NCBI GenBank assembly: GCA_009835005.1 | Contig: WTFG01000010.1 | Location: 23,411-87,410, forward strand | From: Flavobacteriaceae bacterium Ap0902 | GTDB lineage: Bacteria > Bacteroidota > Bacteroidia > Flavobacteriales > Weeksellaceae | Reading direction: 5' to 3' | Length of the DNA stretch: 64,000 nucleotides | Shown here: in pieces, positions 35,250-45,606 of the stretch | Layout: each line of letters opens with the position of its first letter | Position numbering within the stretch: the stretch's first letter is position 1 | The notes under the pieces: model-generated | Told to the model about the DNA's origin: nothing | Seen by the model: only the letters and a program-made list of their open reading frames with translations | Database searches by the model: none | Position numbers and translations under genes: made by a program

Positions 35250-37085
35250 TTGAAAAAAGAATTAAAAAATGTAGTTATTTTATTTGCTGGAGACTCAGGA
35301 GACGGAATGCAACTTACAGGTTCGCAATTCACTAATACTTCTGCGCATATGGGTAATGATTTAAGTACCTTCCCAGACTTTCCAGCAGAGATTAGGGCTC
35401 CATCTGGCACTACATCTGGAGTTTCTGGATTTCAGTTACATTTTGGGAGCATAGATATCTCTTCTCCAGGTGATTTATGTGATGTGCTTGTAGCTATGAA
35501 TGCTGCGGCTTTTAAAAAAAATGAACATAAATTACGTCCTCATGGATTAATCATAGCAGATATTTCTGGGTTTGATAAAAAAAATCTGCGTTTAGCCAAA
35601 TATGAGGATGGTGTGAATCCTTTGGATCAGGTCAAAGATCAATACAAGATTTTTGAAATTGATATATTAAAACGTACCAAAGAGGCATTAAAAGATAGTG
35701 ATTTAAGTACTAAGGATAAGGATCGCTCTAAAAACATGTTTGCTTTAGGTTTTGTTTATTGGCTATTCACAAGACCCTTAGATTTTACACTCAGTTGGTT
35801 AAAAGAAAAATTTAAGAATAACCCAGAAATTCTTGATGCCAACATTAAGGTTCTTAAAGCAGGATATTATTATGGGGAAATCACCGATGCCTTTAATCAA
35901 AGGTATGAGGTTAACCCTGCACCCATGGCAGTAGGGACATACAGAAATATTACAGGAAATGAGGCATTGGCATTAGGTGTCATTGCTGCGGCTAAGAAAG
36001 CAGACCTTGAGCTCTTTTATGGAGGATATCCTATTACGCCTGCTTCCGATATTTTGCATCATTTAGCTAAATATAAGAACTTAGGGGTAAAAACCTTTCA
36101 AGCAGAGGATGAGATTGCAGCTATGGCATCTGTCATTGGGGCATCCTATGCAGGAGATCTTGCTATCACAGCCTCTTCTGGTCCTGGCATTGCACTAAAA
36201 ACAGAGGCCATTGGTCTTGCATGTATGCTAGAATTACCTGCTGTTATAGTAAATGTACAACGAGGCGGACCTTCTACTGGATTGCCTACTAAAACAGAAC
36301 AAGCAGATTTGTTGCAGGCCGTTTATGGTAGAAATGGGGAAGCTCCCGTTCCAGTTATAGCGGCAAGATCACCACAAGATTGCTTTAACATGGCTTTTGA
36401 GGCATGTAGAATGGCTATTGAACACATGACGCCAGTTTTCTTATTGTCTGATGGTTATATAGCGAATGGATCAGAACCATGGAAATTCCCCAAAGCAGAT
36501 GATTTAGAAGAAATTAAAAAAGTCCGAGCTTCAAAAGCTGAACCAGATGAAAAATTCTTACCCTATAAGAGAAATGAGGATTTAGTTAGGGGATGGGCCA
36601 TTCCTGGCATAGAGGGGTTAGAGCATCGGGTGGGTGGATTAGAAAAAGAAAACTTGACAGGTAATGTGAGTTATAATCCAGAGAACCATGAGTTGATGGT
36701 GAAGTTGCGCGCAGATAAAATTAAAAAAATAGCCAATTATATTCCAGAGGCTACATTGAGCAAAGGAACAGCAGACGCAGATCTACTCATTGTGAGCTGG
36801 GGCAGTACTTTTGGTTCTATTACGGCGGCCATGACTAATTTGTTAGATGAAGGATATTCTGTAGCACACCTACACCTTCAATATATCAATCCATTTCCAA
36901 AGAATCTAGCCTCGCTACTCAAAAAGTTCAACAAGTTTTTGGTACCAGAAATTAATCAAGGGCAATTAATCAAATTGCTAAGATCTGAATTCTTGATTGA
37001 TGCAAAACCTTTAAATAAAACAAAAGGAACTCCATTTACAGCACCAGAAATTTACAGCGCTGCTGTGCTCATGTTGGAGTCTTAA
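35250..37085 (+). CDS. korA: 2-oxoglutarate:ferredoxin oxidoreductase, fused gamma-alpha subunit
   Basis: A 611-residue protein starting at TTG. The N-terminal gamma domain (about 1-195: LFAGDSGDGMQLTGSQF) is fused to the alpha (pyrimidine-binding) domain (YGGYPITPASDILHHLAK, QAEDEIAAMASVIGASYAGD, TASSGPGIALKTEA). It converts 2-oxoglutarate plus CoA to succinyl-CoA with reduced ferredoxin. The beta subunit (korB), normally next in line, is not encoded downstream; a DUF3108 gene follows. It sits after mrp and nifU. Confidence 0.92.
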   Translation: MKKELKNVVILFAGDSGDGMQLTGSQFTNTSAHMGNDLSTFPDFPAEIRAPSGTTSGVSGFQLHFGSIDISSPGDLCDVLVAMNAAAFKKNEHKLRPHGLIIADISGFDKKNLRLAKYEDGVNPLDQVKDQYKIFEIDILKRTKEALKDSDLSTKDKDRSKNMFALGFVYWLFTRPLDFTLSWLKEKFKNNPEILDANIKVLKAGYYYGEITDAFNQRYEVNPAPMAVGTYRNITGNEALALGVIAAAKKADLELFYGGYPITPASDILHHLAKYKNLGVKTFQAEDEIAAMASVIGASYAGDLAITASSGPGIALKTEAIGLACMLELPAVIVNVQRGGPSTGLPTKTEQADLLQAVYGRNGEAPVPVIAARSPQDCFNMAFEACRMAIEHMTPVFLLSDGYIANGSEPWKFPKADDLEEIKKVRASKAEPDEKFLPYKRNEDLVRGWAIPGIEGLEHRVGGLEKENLTGNVSYNPENHELMVKLRADKIKKIANYIPEATLSKGTADADLLIVSWGSTFGSITAAMTNLLDEGYSVAHLHLQYINPFPKNLASLLKKFNKFLVPEINQGQLIKLLRSEFLIDAKPLNKTKGTPFTAPEIYSAAVLMLES

Positions 37086-37108
37086 AAAATTATATAGTAA
37101 TTATAACA

Positions 37109-37146
37109 AAATATAACCTCTTTTATAGGAAGGGGTTATATTTTTT
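37109..37146 (+). terminator. Terminator after korA
   Basis: ATATAACC (37111-37118) pairs with GGTTATAT (37134-37141), followed by a T run. It argues that no korB is co-transcribed downstream. Confidence 0.8.
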
Positions 37147-37186
37147 GGCACCTTGTTTGTCTTTCTTATTGCTATAAAATAGAAAA

Positions 37187-37945
37187 ATGAAAAATTTATT
37201 ATACTTGTTGTCTTTTTTTCTGTTCGTCCACATAGGATATGGACAAGGATATATGGATAACGAACTTTTAAAATATAGAGTCCATTATGGTTTCTTGAAT
37301 GCAGGCTTTGCAACTTTAAAACTAGAAGAAACGACGTATAATGGCAAGGCACATTATCATGTAACAGGTTCTGGTTCATCTAGTGGTGCTGTAAGAATTT
37401 TCTATAAAGTAGATAATAATTATGAGACTTATTTTGAAAAAGATGGATTAAGACCTTCTAAATTCATACGTCAGATTACAGAAAGTAATTATAGTAAAAA
37501 TAAAATATTGACTTTTGACCATGAAAAAAAAGTTGTAGTTATTAATGATTTAAAGAATAAGCGGGTTAAATATGAACGTTTTGATGTCCCAGTCCAAGAC
37601 ATGCTTTCTGCCTTTTACTATCTTAGAACCAAATCTCCAGATGAATTTCGCACAGGGGAATATTTAAATGTAAATGTATTTATGGATGATGAAGTTTATC
37701 CCTTTAGATTAAAGGTAGACGGCAGAGAAAAGATTAAAACCAAGTTTGGATGGATTAATGCGATTAAACTAACTCCTTATGTACAAAAAGGTCGTGTGTT
37801 CAAAGAAAGTGAAAGTGTGACGATGTGGGTGAGTGATGATGAGAATTTAATTCCATTAAGTGTCCATGCAGAACTGGTCGTGGGTAAATTAAAAATGGAT
37901 TTAGAAGAATATAAAAACAATAAATATCCTTTAGAATTTAATTAA
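37187..37945 (+). CDS. DUF3108 domain exported protein
   Basis: A 252-residue exported protein (signal to about 17, ending SFFLFVHIGYG) with a DUF3108 body: LKYRVHYGFLNAGFATLKLEE near the N-terminus, FSDKSE-like KDGLRPSKFIRQI, and QDMLSAFYYLRTK. Members are periplasmic or outer-membrane lipid-facing beta proteins of unclear role. Single gene. Confidence 0.85.
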   Translation: MKNLLYLLSFFLFVHIGYGQGYMDNELLKYRVHYGFLNAGFATLKLEETTYNGKAHYHVTGSGSSSGAVRIFYKVDNNYETYFEKDGLRPSKFIRQITESNYSKNKILTFDHEKKVVVINDLKNKRVKYERFDVPVQDMLSAFYYLRTKSPDEFRTGEYLNVNVFMDDEVYPFRLKVDGREKIKTKFGWINAIKLTPYVQKGRVFKESESVTMWVSDDENLIPLSVHAELVVGKLKMDLEEYKNNKYPLEFN

Positions 37946-38060
37946 TGTTCTAATCACAATTGACTATGATTCTAAAATTAATGACTTTAATTTTACACAC
38001 ATAGAGTATTAACTTAATAATGAACTTGTTACCTTGCAAAATCCTTTTTAACTTTAATCT

Positions 38061-39038
38061 ATGCTAAGCATTCACAATTTAAATTTCTCTTATACACCAG
38101 ATCAACCGCTATTAAAAGGTGTAACATTTCATATTCAATCCAAAGAAAAAGTTTGTATTCTGGGCGAAAGTGGTAGTGGAAAATCTACTTTGCTCAAGTT
38201 AATTCATGCGGAATTAGACAAGGATTCTGGTAGAATTAGTTTTAATCATAAAGAGATTAAAGGTCCTTCCTATCAATTAATCCCTGGTCATGAGGACATT
38301 AAATATGTACCTCAAGATTTCCAATTAGAGCAATATGTGACAGTCACTGAAATTGTGGGAAAACACATTAGCAATATAGATGGAGAATATAAAAAGAAAA
38401 GAGTAAAGCAAGTTTTAGAAGCGCTTTCCATTTCTGACCTCGCAGATAAGAAACAAGCAGAACTAAGCGGTGGACAAAAACAGAGAGTAGCAATTGCTAG
38501 AGCGATTGCCAATCCTCCACAGTTATTGCTGTTAGACGAACCTTTTAGTCAATTAGATTCATCTTTGCATTTATCTGTCCGGGATCAATTAATGCAATAT
38601 TTGACTAAAAACAATATCGCTGTTTTATTTACATCTCACCGTTCAGATGACGCATTAGGATATTCAGACAAAATTCTCTTAATGAAGGAGGGTAAAATCT
38701 TGCAACAAGATCGGCCACAACAAGTATATCAACACCCAGCCAATCGATACATCGCTGGGCTTTTTGGAGAGGTAAATATTTACCCAAGAGATGAGGCCCA
38801 TACGTTGGGCATCCCATCCAATTACTTTAAAAAGTTTGCTGCAGTGTACCCAGAAGAAATTGAAATTACACCCGATGGAAAGATAACTGCCCGCGTTCGA
38901 TATAATCGCTATCAGGGTAGTCGCTATTTAATTACATTCAGTTATAAGGGCATCGCGATAAAAGCCTATTCGCCCAATAGATTAGAAGTTGATTCCACAG
39001 TTAATTTAAGTATAGAGAAATATAGATGGGTTGATTAA
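38061..39038 (+). CDS. ABC transporter ATP-binding protein
   Basis: A 325-residue ATPase with Walker A GESGSGKST (35-43), Q-loop (PQDFQLE), signature LSGGQKQRVAIARA (about 134-147), Walker B LLLLDEPFSQLD and the switch His in TSHRSDD. A C-terminal accessory domain (about 240-325) resembles the regulatory domain of PotA/ModC/FbpC-type importers. No permease or binding protein is nearby, so the solute is unknown. It overlaps the convergent barrel gene by 4 bases. Confidence 0.88.
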   Translation: MLSIHNLNFSYTPDQPLLKGVTFHIQSKEKVCILGESGSGKSTLLKLIHAELDKDSGRISFNHKEIKGPSYQLIPGHEDIKYVPQDFQLEQYVTVTEIVGKHISNIDGEYKKKRVKQVLEALSISDLADKKQAELSGGQKQRVAIARAIANPPQLLLLDEPFSQLDSSLHLSVRDQLMQYLTKNNIAVLFTSHRSDDALGYSDKILLMKEGKILQQDRPQQVYQHPANRYIAGLFGEVNIYPRDEAHTLGIPSNYFKKFAAVYPEEIEITPDGKITARVRYNRYQGSRYLITFSYKGIAIKAYSPNRLEVDSTVNLSIEKYRWVD

Positions 39039-41698
39039 AATTTAAAACTAAAAGTCATCATCACATAGGGATTATTTAGGACTTGTTGGCTCACCGTTTC
39101 AGAAAAATCATTAATGGTATATATATCATAAGTCTTATTTCCTGTTAGGTTTTTCCCTTCTAAAGCAATATCCCAAGCGGCATTTTTTGGTTTATAATTT
39201 AATTCAAAATCTAAAAAATAATAGGAATTATGATAATCTAAATTTGGATTATAATATTCTAAAACCAACGAGGAAAACCATGTTCTTTTCGGTTTGAAGA
39301 AGATCTTAAAATCATTCCGTAAAGATGCAATAGAAAATTCCTTATGCCCTTCTGCTCTGTTTGATAGATAATTATAATAGAATATATTTTGGAAATTGAT
39401 GGGCATATTAAAACTAGTTTTATAAAATAACTCTGAATTGAATACATGACTCCGATTGTCTCGCAAATCAGAACTATTAATCATATTTTTATATTGGGAT
39501 ATCGTATAATTAGATTTAAACTTAATAGTAGATGAAACATACGGTATATATTTCTGAATATTAAAATTCATTCCATAGGTCTCATTATTTTCTGGTAATG
39601 TGATGGTTTTTGTCTGATTTAAAACCAGAGTCACCAGGTTTTGATTAAACAAACTGTTTTTGGTGTTGTTATAATTCAATCCAAGTAACAATCCAAATTG
39701 ATTATAAATATCATTAATTGAATAGGCAGCAAATGCTGAATATTTATTTTGAAAAACTAAATTATTCTCATTCTTATGAATTCTCCTAAAAGAAGTTAGG
39801 ATAAAATCATTATATAAAGCATCTATTCTTTGGGGAGATTGATTATATTCTTGTGAGAATATAAAATTAGCATTTGGGCTTAGAGCATAGGTTAAATTAA
39901 TTTTAGGAAAAAGAACCCATTGCGTTTTTGGTTTGTCATCATTATTTAAATAATCAAAAAAATTCATGTTAAAATGGCTAACGTTCAACCATGTCTTTAA
40001 CCTAACCCTTTTCCATTGCAAACTGTATTGCCCTCCAAAGGTAATTTTTAAGGTCTTTAATTGGAATTTATTTTTAGAAAAATAATTACTAATTGATGGT
40101 GTAGATGATAGAATACTATTTACATAATCATTTGTATTAGTTAGTCCTAGACCTATTTTATAAGACTGTTTACTAGAGAATTTGCCCAATAATCCACCTT
40201 GTAATTGTACCGTATTTCTTTTAGATTCTATATCTTGAATTGTTTTATCATTTTCTAAAATAATATTATTTATAAAATCTAATGCTGGTGTAATCGTATA
40301 ATTCTGAGAAACTAAATCACTGGAATATACCGTACTAAACTCCAAAGCCTTCTGGTTCTTTAACTTCTGTGTAAATTCTAATGTCTGTTTATTAAAATAA
40401 TTTTTAGACGATAAATTTCCATATAAGTCCTCCTGATTGTTTATATTAAAATCGCTAAGCGTTTCAACATTCTCATCTCCCCATTTACTCTTAAATACGG
40501 TTAAAGAGTTTTTTGAACTTTTGAATTTAATTTCTAAATCCGCACTATATAATAATGGTTTTTTGGTTGAATAATCAGTTTCAAAAGTGCTAAAGCCATG
40601 ATTGCCGAACGCATACTGGCTACTAGAAGACTTATAAATATTTAATTTATCCTTATAATAATCAAAATTTAACTTAGTAGAAAGGTTTTTAGAAATTTTA
40701 TAGATTTGATTGGTAGATCCATACCAATTATCATTGAGACGAATACGTTGCTTCTGAAAATCAGATGCAAACATTTGTTCATCTATTAATTTGGAGACTT
40801 TAAAATTTTTATTTTTCACGTCATCTAGCGATGGAATATGAGTGAGGTAATCATAAGATGAGTTATTATCTCCAGTATTATTATATGATAGAAATGTGTA
40901 ATTCTTGTGCTTTTTGTTTATGGCTAGTGTATGGATATCTGCATTGTACCTATCCTCTATACCATATCCCACATCAGCAGAACCAGAAAATGATAACTTA
41001 CCTTTTTTTAACTTTAAATTTATTGCAATCTTATCTGTATCTTCAATTCCTTTTAATAAAGGATTCTCATTCCATTTTTCTAAAACTTGGACTTCCTCTA
41101 AGATATCCACATCAATATTTTTGGTGCCTACAGTATAATTAGAATTAAACAAATCATCTTCTTCTAGTAAAACACGGTCTATGAGATTTCCCTTGAATCT
41201 AATTTTGCCTGCATCATCCACTTCCATACCCGGTAAATTACGCAATAGATCCTCTACTGTTTTCTCAGAACCATCTTTAAAGGAATCAGGATGATAGATG
41301 ATAGTATCATTTCTATTGTTAATGGGTTTTGGCTTTGCCTTAATCACAATGGATTCTAAGTCTATGATGGTTCTCTCTAGGGTATATCTTAAATCTAATA
41401 AGTCAATTCCGTTTATATCTATAACTTGGTTCTGAGCTGTATAATCTATTTTAGATACTTCTAACAGGATTTCTTGGAGCCCATTAGATAAAACCACGTC
41501 TGAAATATCCAGCATGAACTCACCATGATTATCAGTTCTGGTATAACTTAAAACACCGCTATTTGGACTTGATTTCTTAACAATTATAAGACAATTTGGT
41601 AAGGGTTCTCCTTCTGTGTTATAGACAATTCCCTGCAAGGTCTGGGCAGATATAGAGGAAAAGAGTAGGAGAAATAAGGTGAATAAGAGGTAGCGCAA
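39035..41698 (-). CDS. TonB-receptor-like barrel with CarboxypepD domain (GLPGLI locus)
   Basis: An 887-residue outer-membrane protein: signal peptide (to about 18), CarboxypepD-regulatory-like domain (20-110), plug-like domain (SEKTVEDLLRNLPGMEVDD, KGNLIDRVLLEEDDLF; about 135-240) and a long barrel ending VMMTFSFKF. It belongs to the TonB-dependent-receptor-like group often encoded with GLPGLI proteins in flavobacteria. Ligand unknown. It follows the GLPGLI gene by 15 bases. Confidence 0.84.
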   Translation of the reverse strand: MRYLLFTLFLLLFSSISAQTLQGIVYNTEGEPLPNCLIIVKKSSPNSGVLSYTRTDNHGEFMLDISDVVLSNGLQEILLEVSKIDYTAQNQVIDINGIDLLDLRYTLERTIIDLESIVIKAKPKPINNRNDTIIYHPDSFKDGSEKTVEDLLRNLPGMEVDDAGKIRFKGNLIDRVLLEEDDLFNSNYTVGTKNIDVDILEEVQVLEKWNENPLLKGIEDTDKIAINLKLKKGKLSFSGSADVGYGIEDRYNADIHTLAINKKHKNYTFLSYNNTGDNNSSYDYLTHIPSLDDVKNKNFKVSKLIDEQMFASDFQKQRIRLNDNWYGSTNQIYKISKNLSTKLNFDYYKDKLNIYKSSSSQYAFGNHGFSTFETDYSTKKPLLYSADLEIKFKSSKNSLTVFKSKWGDENVETLSDFNINNQEDLYGNLSSKNYFNKQTLEFTQKLKNQKALEFSTVYSSDLVSQNYTITPALDFINNIILENDKTIQDIESKRNTVQLQGGLLGKFSSKQSYKIGLGLTNTNDYVNSILSSTPSISNYFSKNKFQLKTLKITFGGQYSLQWKRVRLKTWLNVSHFNMNFFDYLNNDDKPKTQWVLFPKINLTYALSPNANFIFSQEYNQSPQRIDALYNDFILTSFRRIHKNENNLVFQNKYSAFAAYSINDIYNQFGLLLGLNYNNTKNSLFNQNLVTLVLNQTKTITLPENNETYGMNFNIQKYIPYVSSTIKFKSNYTISQYKNMINSSDLRDNRSHVFNSELFYKTSFNMPINFQNIFYYNYLSNRAEGHKEFSIASLRNDFKIFFKPKRTWFSSLVLEYYNPNLDYHNSYYFLDFELNYKPKNAAWDIALEGKNLTGNKTYDIYTINDFSETVSQQVLNNPYVMMTFSFKF

Positions 41699-41713
41699 AA
41701 GTAATAGTATATA

Positions 41714-42502
41714 TTATGGCGTGTAAAGTTCTTCTATCTTTTTCTTGGTGATATCATTCACTTCTTGGAACAGATCATGTTCTATACTATCATACATAAA
41801 AAATCCTTTCGTAGCGTTTTCTAAATTTTTGGACTCATTATATTCTGCCATATGTTTATACTTATCCTGTACCTTCTTTTTATATTCTAAATAATCAATC
41901 GGCTTTTCATCTCTAAAAACATTAAATTCTATCTTCTGGTCTGTTACAGATATATCCCTCAAGGATATAACAAGATAATCATCTAATGAAGAGATTTCAA
42001 AGACTAATCCTGGAAGACCATGAAATTTCCACGGACCAAAACTTTCTGGGATATTAGGATTAAAATAGGCAATATAATCCCTACCCCTAAAACTTGCTGT
42101 GGCTTTTTGGCACTTATGTCCTAAAACTTCTTTAAAATCATCCGTTAATACCCAATTCACAATAGCAATACTATCTTTTACAATGAAGGTTTTATTCAAA
42201 AATTGTTCATTAGAATATAATGAACCTTCTTGAAGGTTCGTGTAAACATAGGCATCTGGAGAAGGTATTCTAATCGTCATAGAAGATTGAGTTTCATTGT
42301 CTGATATTTCACTATTTGAATCTTCATTTACTTTGGAGTAATAAATGGAGAATAAAGCCTCTTCACCTTTCACCTTTAAATCCGTGGCCGTATAATTACC
42401 ATTGATTATAAAATCATAAGAATAGACCTTAATTTCTTCCTTATTTTGAGAAAATACCAAGGAAGAGAAAACACTAACAGCAATAAAAAAATAATACTTC
42501 AT
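41714..42502 (-). CDS. GLPGLI family protein
   Basis: A 262-residue exported protein (signal to about 18) carrying the family hallmark HGLPGLVFEIS within FGPWKFHGLPGL, plus VLGHKCQKATASFRGRDYIAYF, as in TIGR01200. The family is restricted to Bacteroidota and has no known activity. It lies between the small Cys peptide gene and the barrel gene, reading the same way. Confidence 0.92.
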   Translation of the reverse strand: MKYYFFIAVSVFSSLVFSQNKEEIKVYSYDFIINGNYTATDLKVKGEEALFSIYYSKVNEDSNSEISDNETQSSMTIRIPSPDAYVYTNLQEGSLYSNEQFLNKTFIVKDSIAIVNWVLTDDFKEVLGHKCQKATASFRGRDYIAYFNPNIPESFGPWKFHGLPGLVFEISSLDDYLVISLRDISVTDQKIEFNVFRDEKPIDYLEYKKKVQDKYKHMAEYNESKNLENATKGFFMYDSIEHDLFQEVNDITKKKIEELYTP

Positions 42503-42552
42503 AGTTTTTAAATAAAGTGGGTATTAAATACCCACAGTTTATCAGATTCAAA

Positions 42553-42846
42553 TTAAAAATTATAGCTCCATCCACCATTCATAGCATTGTCAGTTGCTGC
42601 GTGACATGCCGCTTCTAATGTATCTCCATGATCATATCCAGTAGCTGTACCACTACCAACGATTAGAGTTACAGAGCACATAAACATCACTGGTTCTCCT
42701 TTTTCTGGCATCATTTCTAGATAAATAACATTCGTAACGTCATAAGGGATGTTCTCAAGATGATTACTTTCTACCAGCAAATCCCCATCCACCACCTCAG
42801 AACTTTCATTTCCATTTCCAGCAAAAACCGAAACAGAAAATAGCAT
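42553..42846 (-). CDS. Small exported Cys peptide with damaged start
   Basis: From the ATG at 42846 it gives 97 residues beginning LFSVSVFAGNGNESSE. The mature part holds two Cys (MFMCSVT, EAACHAATD) and a Gly/Trp-rich end (GGWSYNF). Just upstream, ATG at 42869 is followed by AAAAGTTAG, so it stops after three codons; one more A in that run would give the standard signal start MKKLVLLFMLF. Either the short start is used, with a truncated signal peptide, or the gene is frameshifted. Family not recognised. It begins the GLPGLI-barrel unit. Confidence 0.65.
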   Translation of the reverse strand: MLFSVSVFAGNGNESSEVVDGDLLVESNHLENIPYDVTNVIYLEMMPEKGEPVMFMCSVTLIVGSGTATGYDHGDTLEAACHAATDNAMNGGWSYNF

Positions 42847-42995
42847 AAATAATAAAACTAACTTTTCATAAATATATAATTTATTTGATTAATATTTAAC
42901 GAAAATAGAAAATAGAATACCAAATATTTTTTACTAAAAAAAACAAAATACTTAAATATTTCATATATTATGCTCTGCTAGAATAATAAATATAC

Positions 42996-43030
42996 AAAAA
43001 AGCCACTGAAATTAATTCAATGGCTTTTTT
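42996..43030 (-). terminator. Terminator of atp operon
   Basis: AAAAAAGCCA-TGAA pairs with TTCA-TGGCTTTTTT around a 5-base loop; it is 25 bases past the atpG stop in the leftward direction. Confidence 0.85.
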
Positions 43031-43054
43031 AGTTTCTAAAATAACTCTGAATGA

Positions 43055-43933
43055 TTACCCATCTAAAGCATCTGCACCACCTACAATTTCCAAAATTTCA
43101 TTAGTAATAGAGGCTTGACGTGCTTTGTTATATTGTAACGTTAAATCACGTATCAAATCATTTGCGTTGTCTGTTGCCTTATGCATAGACGTCATACGTG
43201 CACCATGCTCAGAAGCGTTAGAATCTAATAATGCTTTGAATAATTGTGTTTTAAGCGTCTTTGGGATTAACTCTAATAGAATTTCTTCTTTAGTAGGTTC
43301 AAAGATATAATCTACTTCTCCCATTTTGGTTTCTTCTTCTACCTGCGCTGGTGTTTCTATTGAAATCGGTAGAAAGGCCTCATTCATTACGATTTGATTC
43401 GCTGCGTTTTTAAAGAAATTATAAACCAACCTAACTTCATCAAACTCTTTATTCACAAAAGCATCCATGACACGTTGCGCAATATTAGACGATAATTTAA
43501 AAGAAAGATCTTCCCAAATATCACTTTCATTGGCATAGATATGATGTGATTTCTTCACGATATCGTTCACTTTTTTACCAATTGTTAAAATAGATACATT
43601 TTTGTCTTTATATTCTTCTTGTGTAAGATGATTTACCTCTTTAATGATATTGGTATTAAATGCACCTGCCAACCCACGGTTAGAGGTAATGGCAATAAGA
43701 AGAACATTTTTAACTTCTCTTTTCTCTGTATATTCACTATTGACGTCCTCTGTCATGCTTCTACTCACATTATCCATCAATTCACGTAGTTTATTAGCAT
43801 ACGGACGCATTTGCGTAATAGCTTCCTGCGCTCTTTTAAGCTTGGCAGCAGATACCATTTTCATCGCATTGGTAATTTGCTTGGTAGATGATACCGAAGT
43901 AATCCTACTACGTATTTCCTTTAAATTTGCCAT
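43055..43933 (-). CDS. atpG: F1 ATP synthase gamma subunit
   Basis: A 292-residue central stalk subunit that rotates within the F1 head. N-terminal KEIRSRITSVSSTKQITNAMKMVSAAKL and C-terminal HKATDNANDLIRDLTLQYNKARQASITNEILEI coiled-coil ends are conserved. It is the last gene of the leftward atp operon. Confidence 0.98.
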   Translation of the reverse strand: MANLKEIRSRITSVSSTKQITNAMKMVSAAKLKRAQEAITQMRPYANKLRELMDNVSRSMTEDVNSEYTEKREVKNVLLIAITSNRGLAGAFNTNIIKEVNHLTQEEYKDKNVSILTIGKKVNDIVKKSHHIYANESDIWEDLSFKLSSNIAQRVMDAFVNKEFDEVRLVYNFFKNAANQIVMNEAFLPISIETPAQVEEETKMGEVDYIFEPTKEEILLELIPKTLKTQLFKALLDSNASEHGARMTSMHKATDNANDLIRDLTLQYNKARQASITNEILEIVGGADALDG

Positions 43934-44008
43934 TATTACATTAAATATGGATTATGCTTAAAAGGTAAAGTATAGCTTGAATAGCTACACTTTACCCATT
44001 ACTTATAT

Positions 44009-45595
44009 TTATTTAGATTTTGCGTATTTCCCAGAAAGTTCTCTAGCTACACTATCTAAAACATTGGTTTGCTCTTCTGTATATTTTCCAGCTTTTAATG
44101 CTGCCATTACATCCGCATGCTTTTGTTTTAAGAAAGATATATATTCTTCTTGGAATTCTTTTATCTTATCCACAGGGATATCTCTCATCAAGTTTTTGGT
44201 ACCAGCATAGATTATAGCCACTTGATTCTCTACTGGAATAGGTGAATTTACATTTTGTTTTAGGATTTCAACGTTTCTCTCTCCTTTCCCAATGACAGAC
44301 ATGGTAGCCGCGTCCAAATCAGAACCAAACTTAGCAAAAGCTTCTAATTCACGGTACTGGGCTTGATCCAACTTCAAGGTACCAGATACTTTCTTCATTG
44401 ATTTAATTTGCGCCGCACCCCCAACACGAGATACAGAAATACCTACGTTAATCGCAGGACGTACCCCAGAGTTAAATAAATCAGATTCTAAGAAAATCTG
44501 ACCATCTGTAATAGATATTACATTGGTAGGAATATAGGCAGAAACGTCACCCGCTTGCGTTTCTATAATAGGCAGCGCAGTTAAGGAACCTCCACCTTTA
44601 ACATGACCCTCTAATGGCTCTGGCAAGTCATTCATCGTTTTAGCTACATTATCATCATTGATAATCTTAGCTGCACGTTCTAATAATCTAGAGTGAAGAT
44701 AGAAAACGTCACCAGGATATGCCTCACGTCCTGGAGGTCTTCTTAATAACAATGAAACCTCACGATAAGCAACCGCTTGTTTAGATAAATCATCAAATAC
44801 AATGAGAGCAGGACGACCAGTATCTCTAAAATATTCGCCGATTGCAGCACCAGCCATAGGAGCATATACTTGCATTGGCGCAGGATCAGATGCATTTGCA
44901 GCGACAATTACGGTATACGCCATCGCTCCTCGCTCTTCTAATACTGCAAGGTTCTGTGCTACTGTAGATGCTTTTTGCCCAATGGCTACATAAATACAGA
45001 ATACAGGTTCACCTTTATCATAGAACTCTTTCTGATTAATGATGGTATCAATGGCTACGGTAGATTTACCAGTCTGGCGATCTCCGATGATTAACTCACG
45101 TTGTCCACGTCCAATAGGTATCATAGAATCAATAGCCACAATACCAGTTTGTAATGGCTCTGAAACAGGCTCACGAAAAATTACCCCAGGTGCTTTCCTC
45201 TCTAAAGGTAATTCAAACAACTCACCTTCCAAAGGACCCTTACCATCTATGGGATTACCTAAAGTATCCACTACTCTACCCAACATAGATTCCCCTACAT
45301 TAATAGAAGCAATTCTATTGGTTCTTTTGGCTGTATCACCTTCTTTAATATCTTTTGATTCCCCTAAAAGTACGACACCTACGTTATCCTCCTCTAAGTT
45401 AAGTACCATCCCTTCTAGTCCTGTACTAAACTGGATTAATTCACCATACTGTGCGTTCTCTAATCCATATATACGGGCGATACCATCACCTACTTGTAAT
45501 ACAGTACCGACTTCTGATAGTTCCACATCAGAGTTAAAGTTGGATAATTGTTGTTTTAATATGGCTGATACTTCAGCCGGGTTAATTTCTGCCAT
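44009..45595 (-). CDS. atpA: F1 ATP synthase alpha subunit
   Basis: A 528-residue non-catalytic nucleotide-binding subunit with P-loop [11 protein letters not shown] and the signature [17 protein letters not shown]. It pairs with the beta subunit, which is encoded elsewhere. It follows atpH by 11 bases. Confidence 0.99.
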   Translation of the reverse strand: MAEINPAEVSAILKQQLSNFNSDVELSEVGTVLQVGDGIARIYGLENAQYGELIQFSTGLEGMVLNLEEDNVGVVLLGESKDIKEGDTAKRTNRIASINVGESMLGRVVDTLGNPIDGKGPLEGELFELPLERKAPGVIFREPVSEPLQTGIVAIDSMIPIGRGQRELIIGDRQTGKSTVAIDTIINQKEFYDKGEPVFCIYVAIGQKASTVAQNLAVLEERGAMAYTVIVAANASDPAPMQVYAPMAGAAIGEYFRDTGRPALIVFDDLSKQAVAYREVSLLLRRPPGREAYPGDVFYLHSRLLERAAKIINDDNVAKTMNDLPEPLEGHVKGGGSLTALPIIETQAGDVSAYIPTNVISITDGQIFLESDLFNSGVRPAINVGISVSRVGGAAQIKSMKKVSGTLKLDQAQYRELEAFAKFGSDLDAATMSVIGKGERNVEILKQNVNSPIPVENQVAIIYAGTKNLMRDIPVDKIKEFQEEYISFLKQKHADVMAALKAGKYTEEQTNVLDSVARELSGKYAKSK

Positions 45596-45606
45596 GACTA
45601 TGTAAG

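Noticed and set aside
45039..45605. 188-codon open frame opposite atpA
   Set aside because: It is the antisense shadow of a highly conserved gene, with low-complexity Ser/Pro/Thr composition and no start context.
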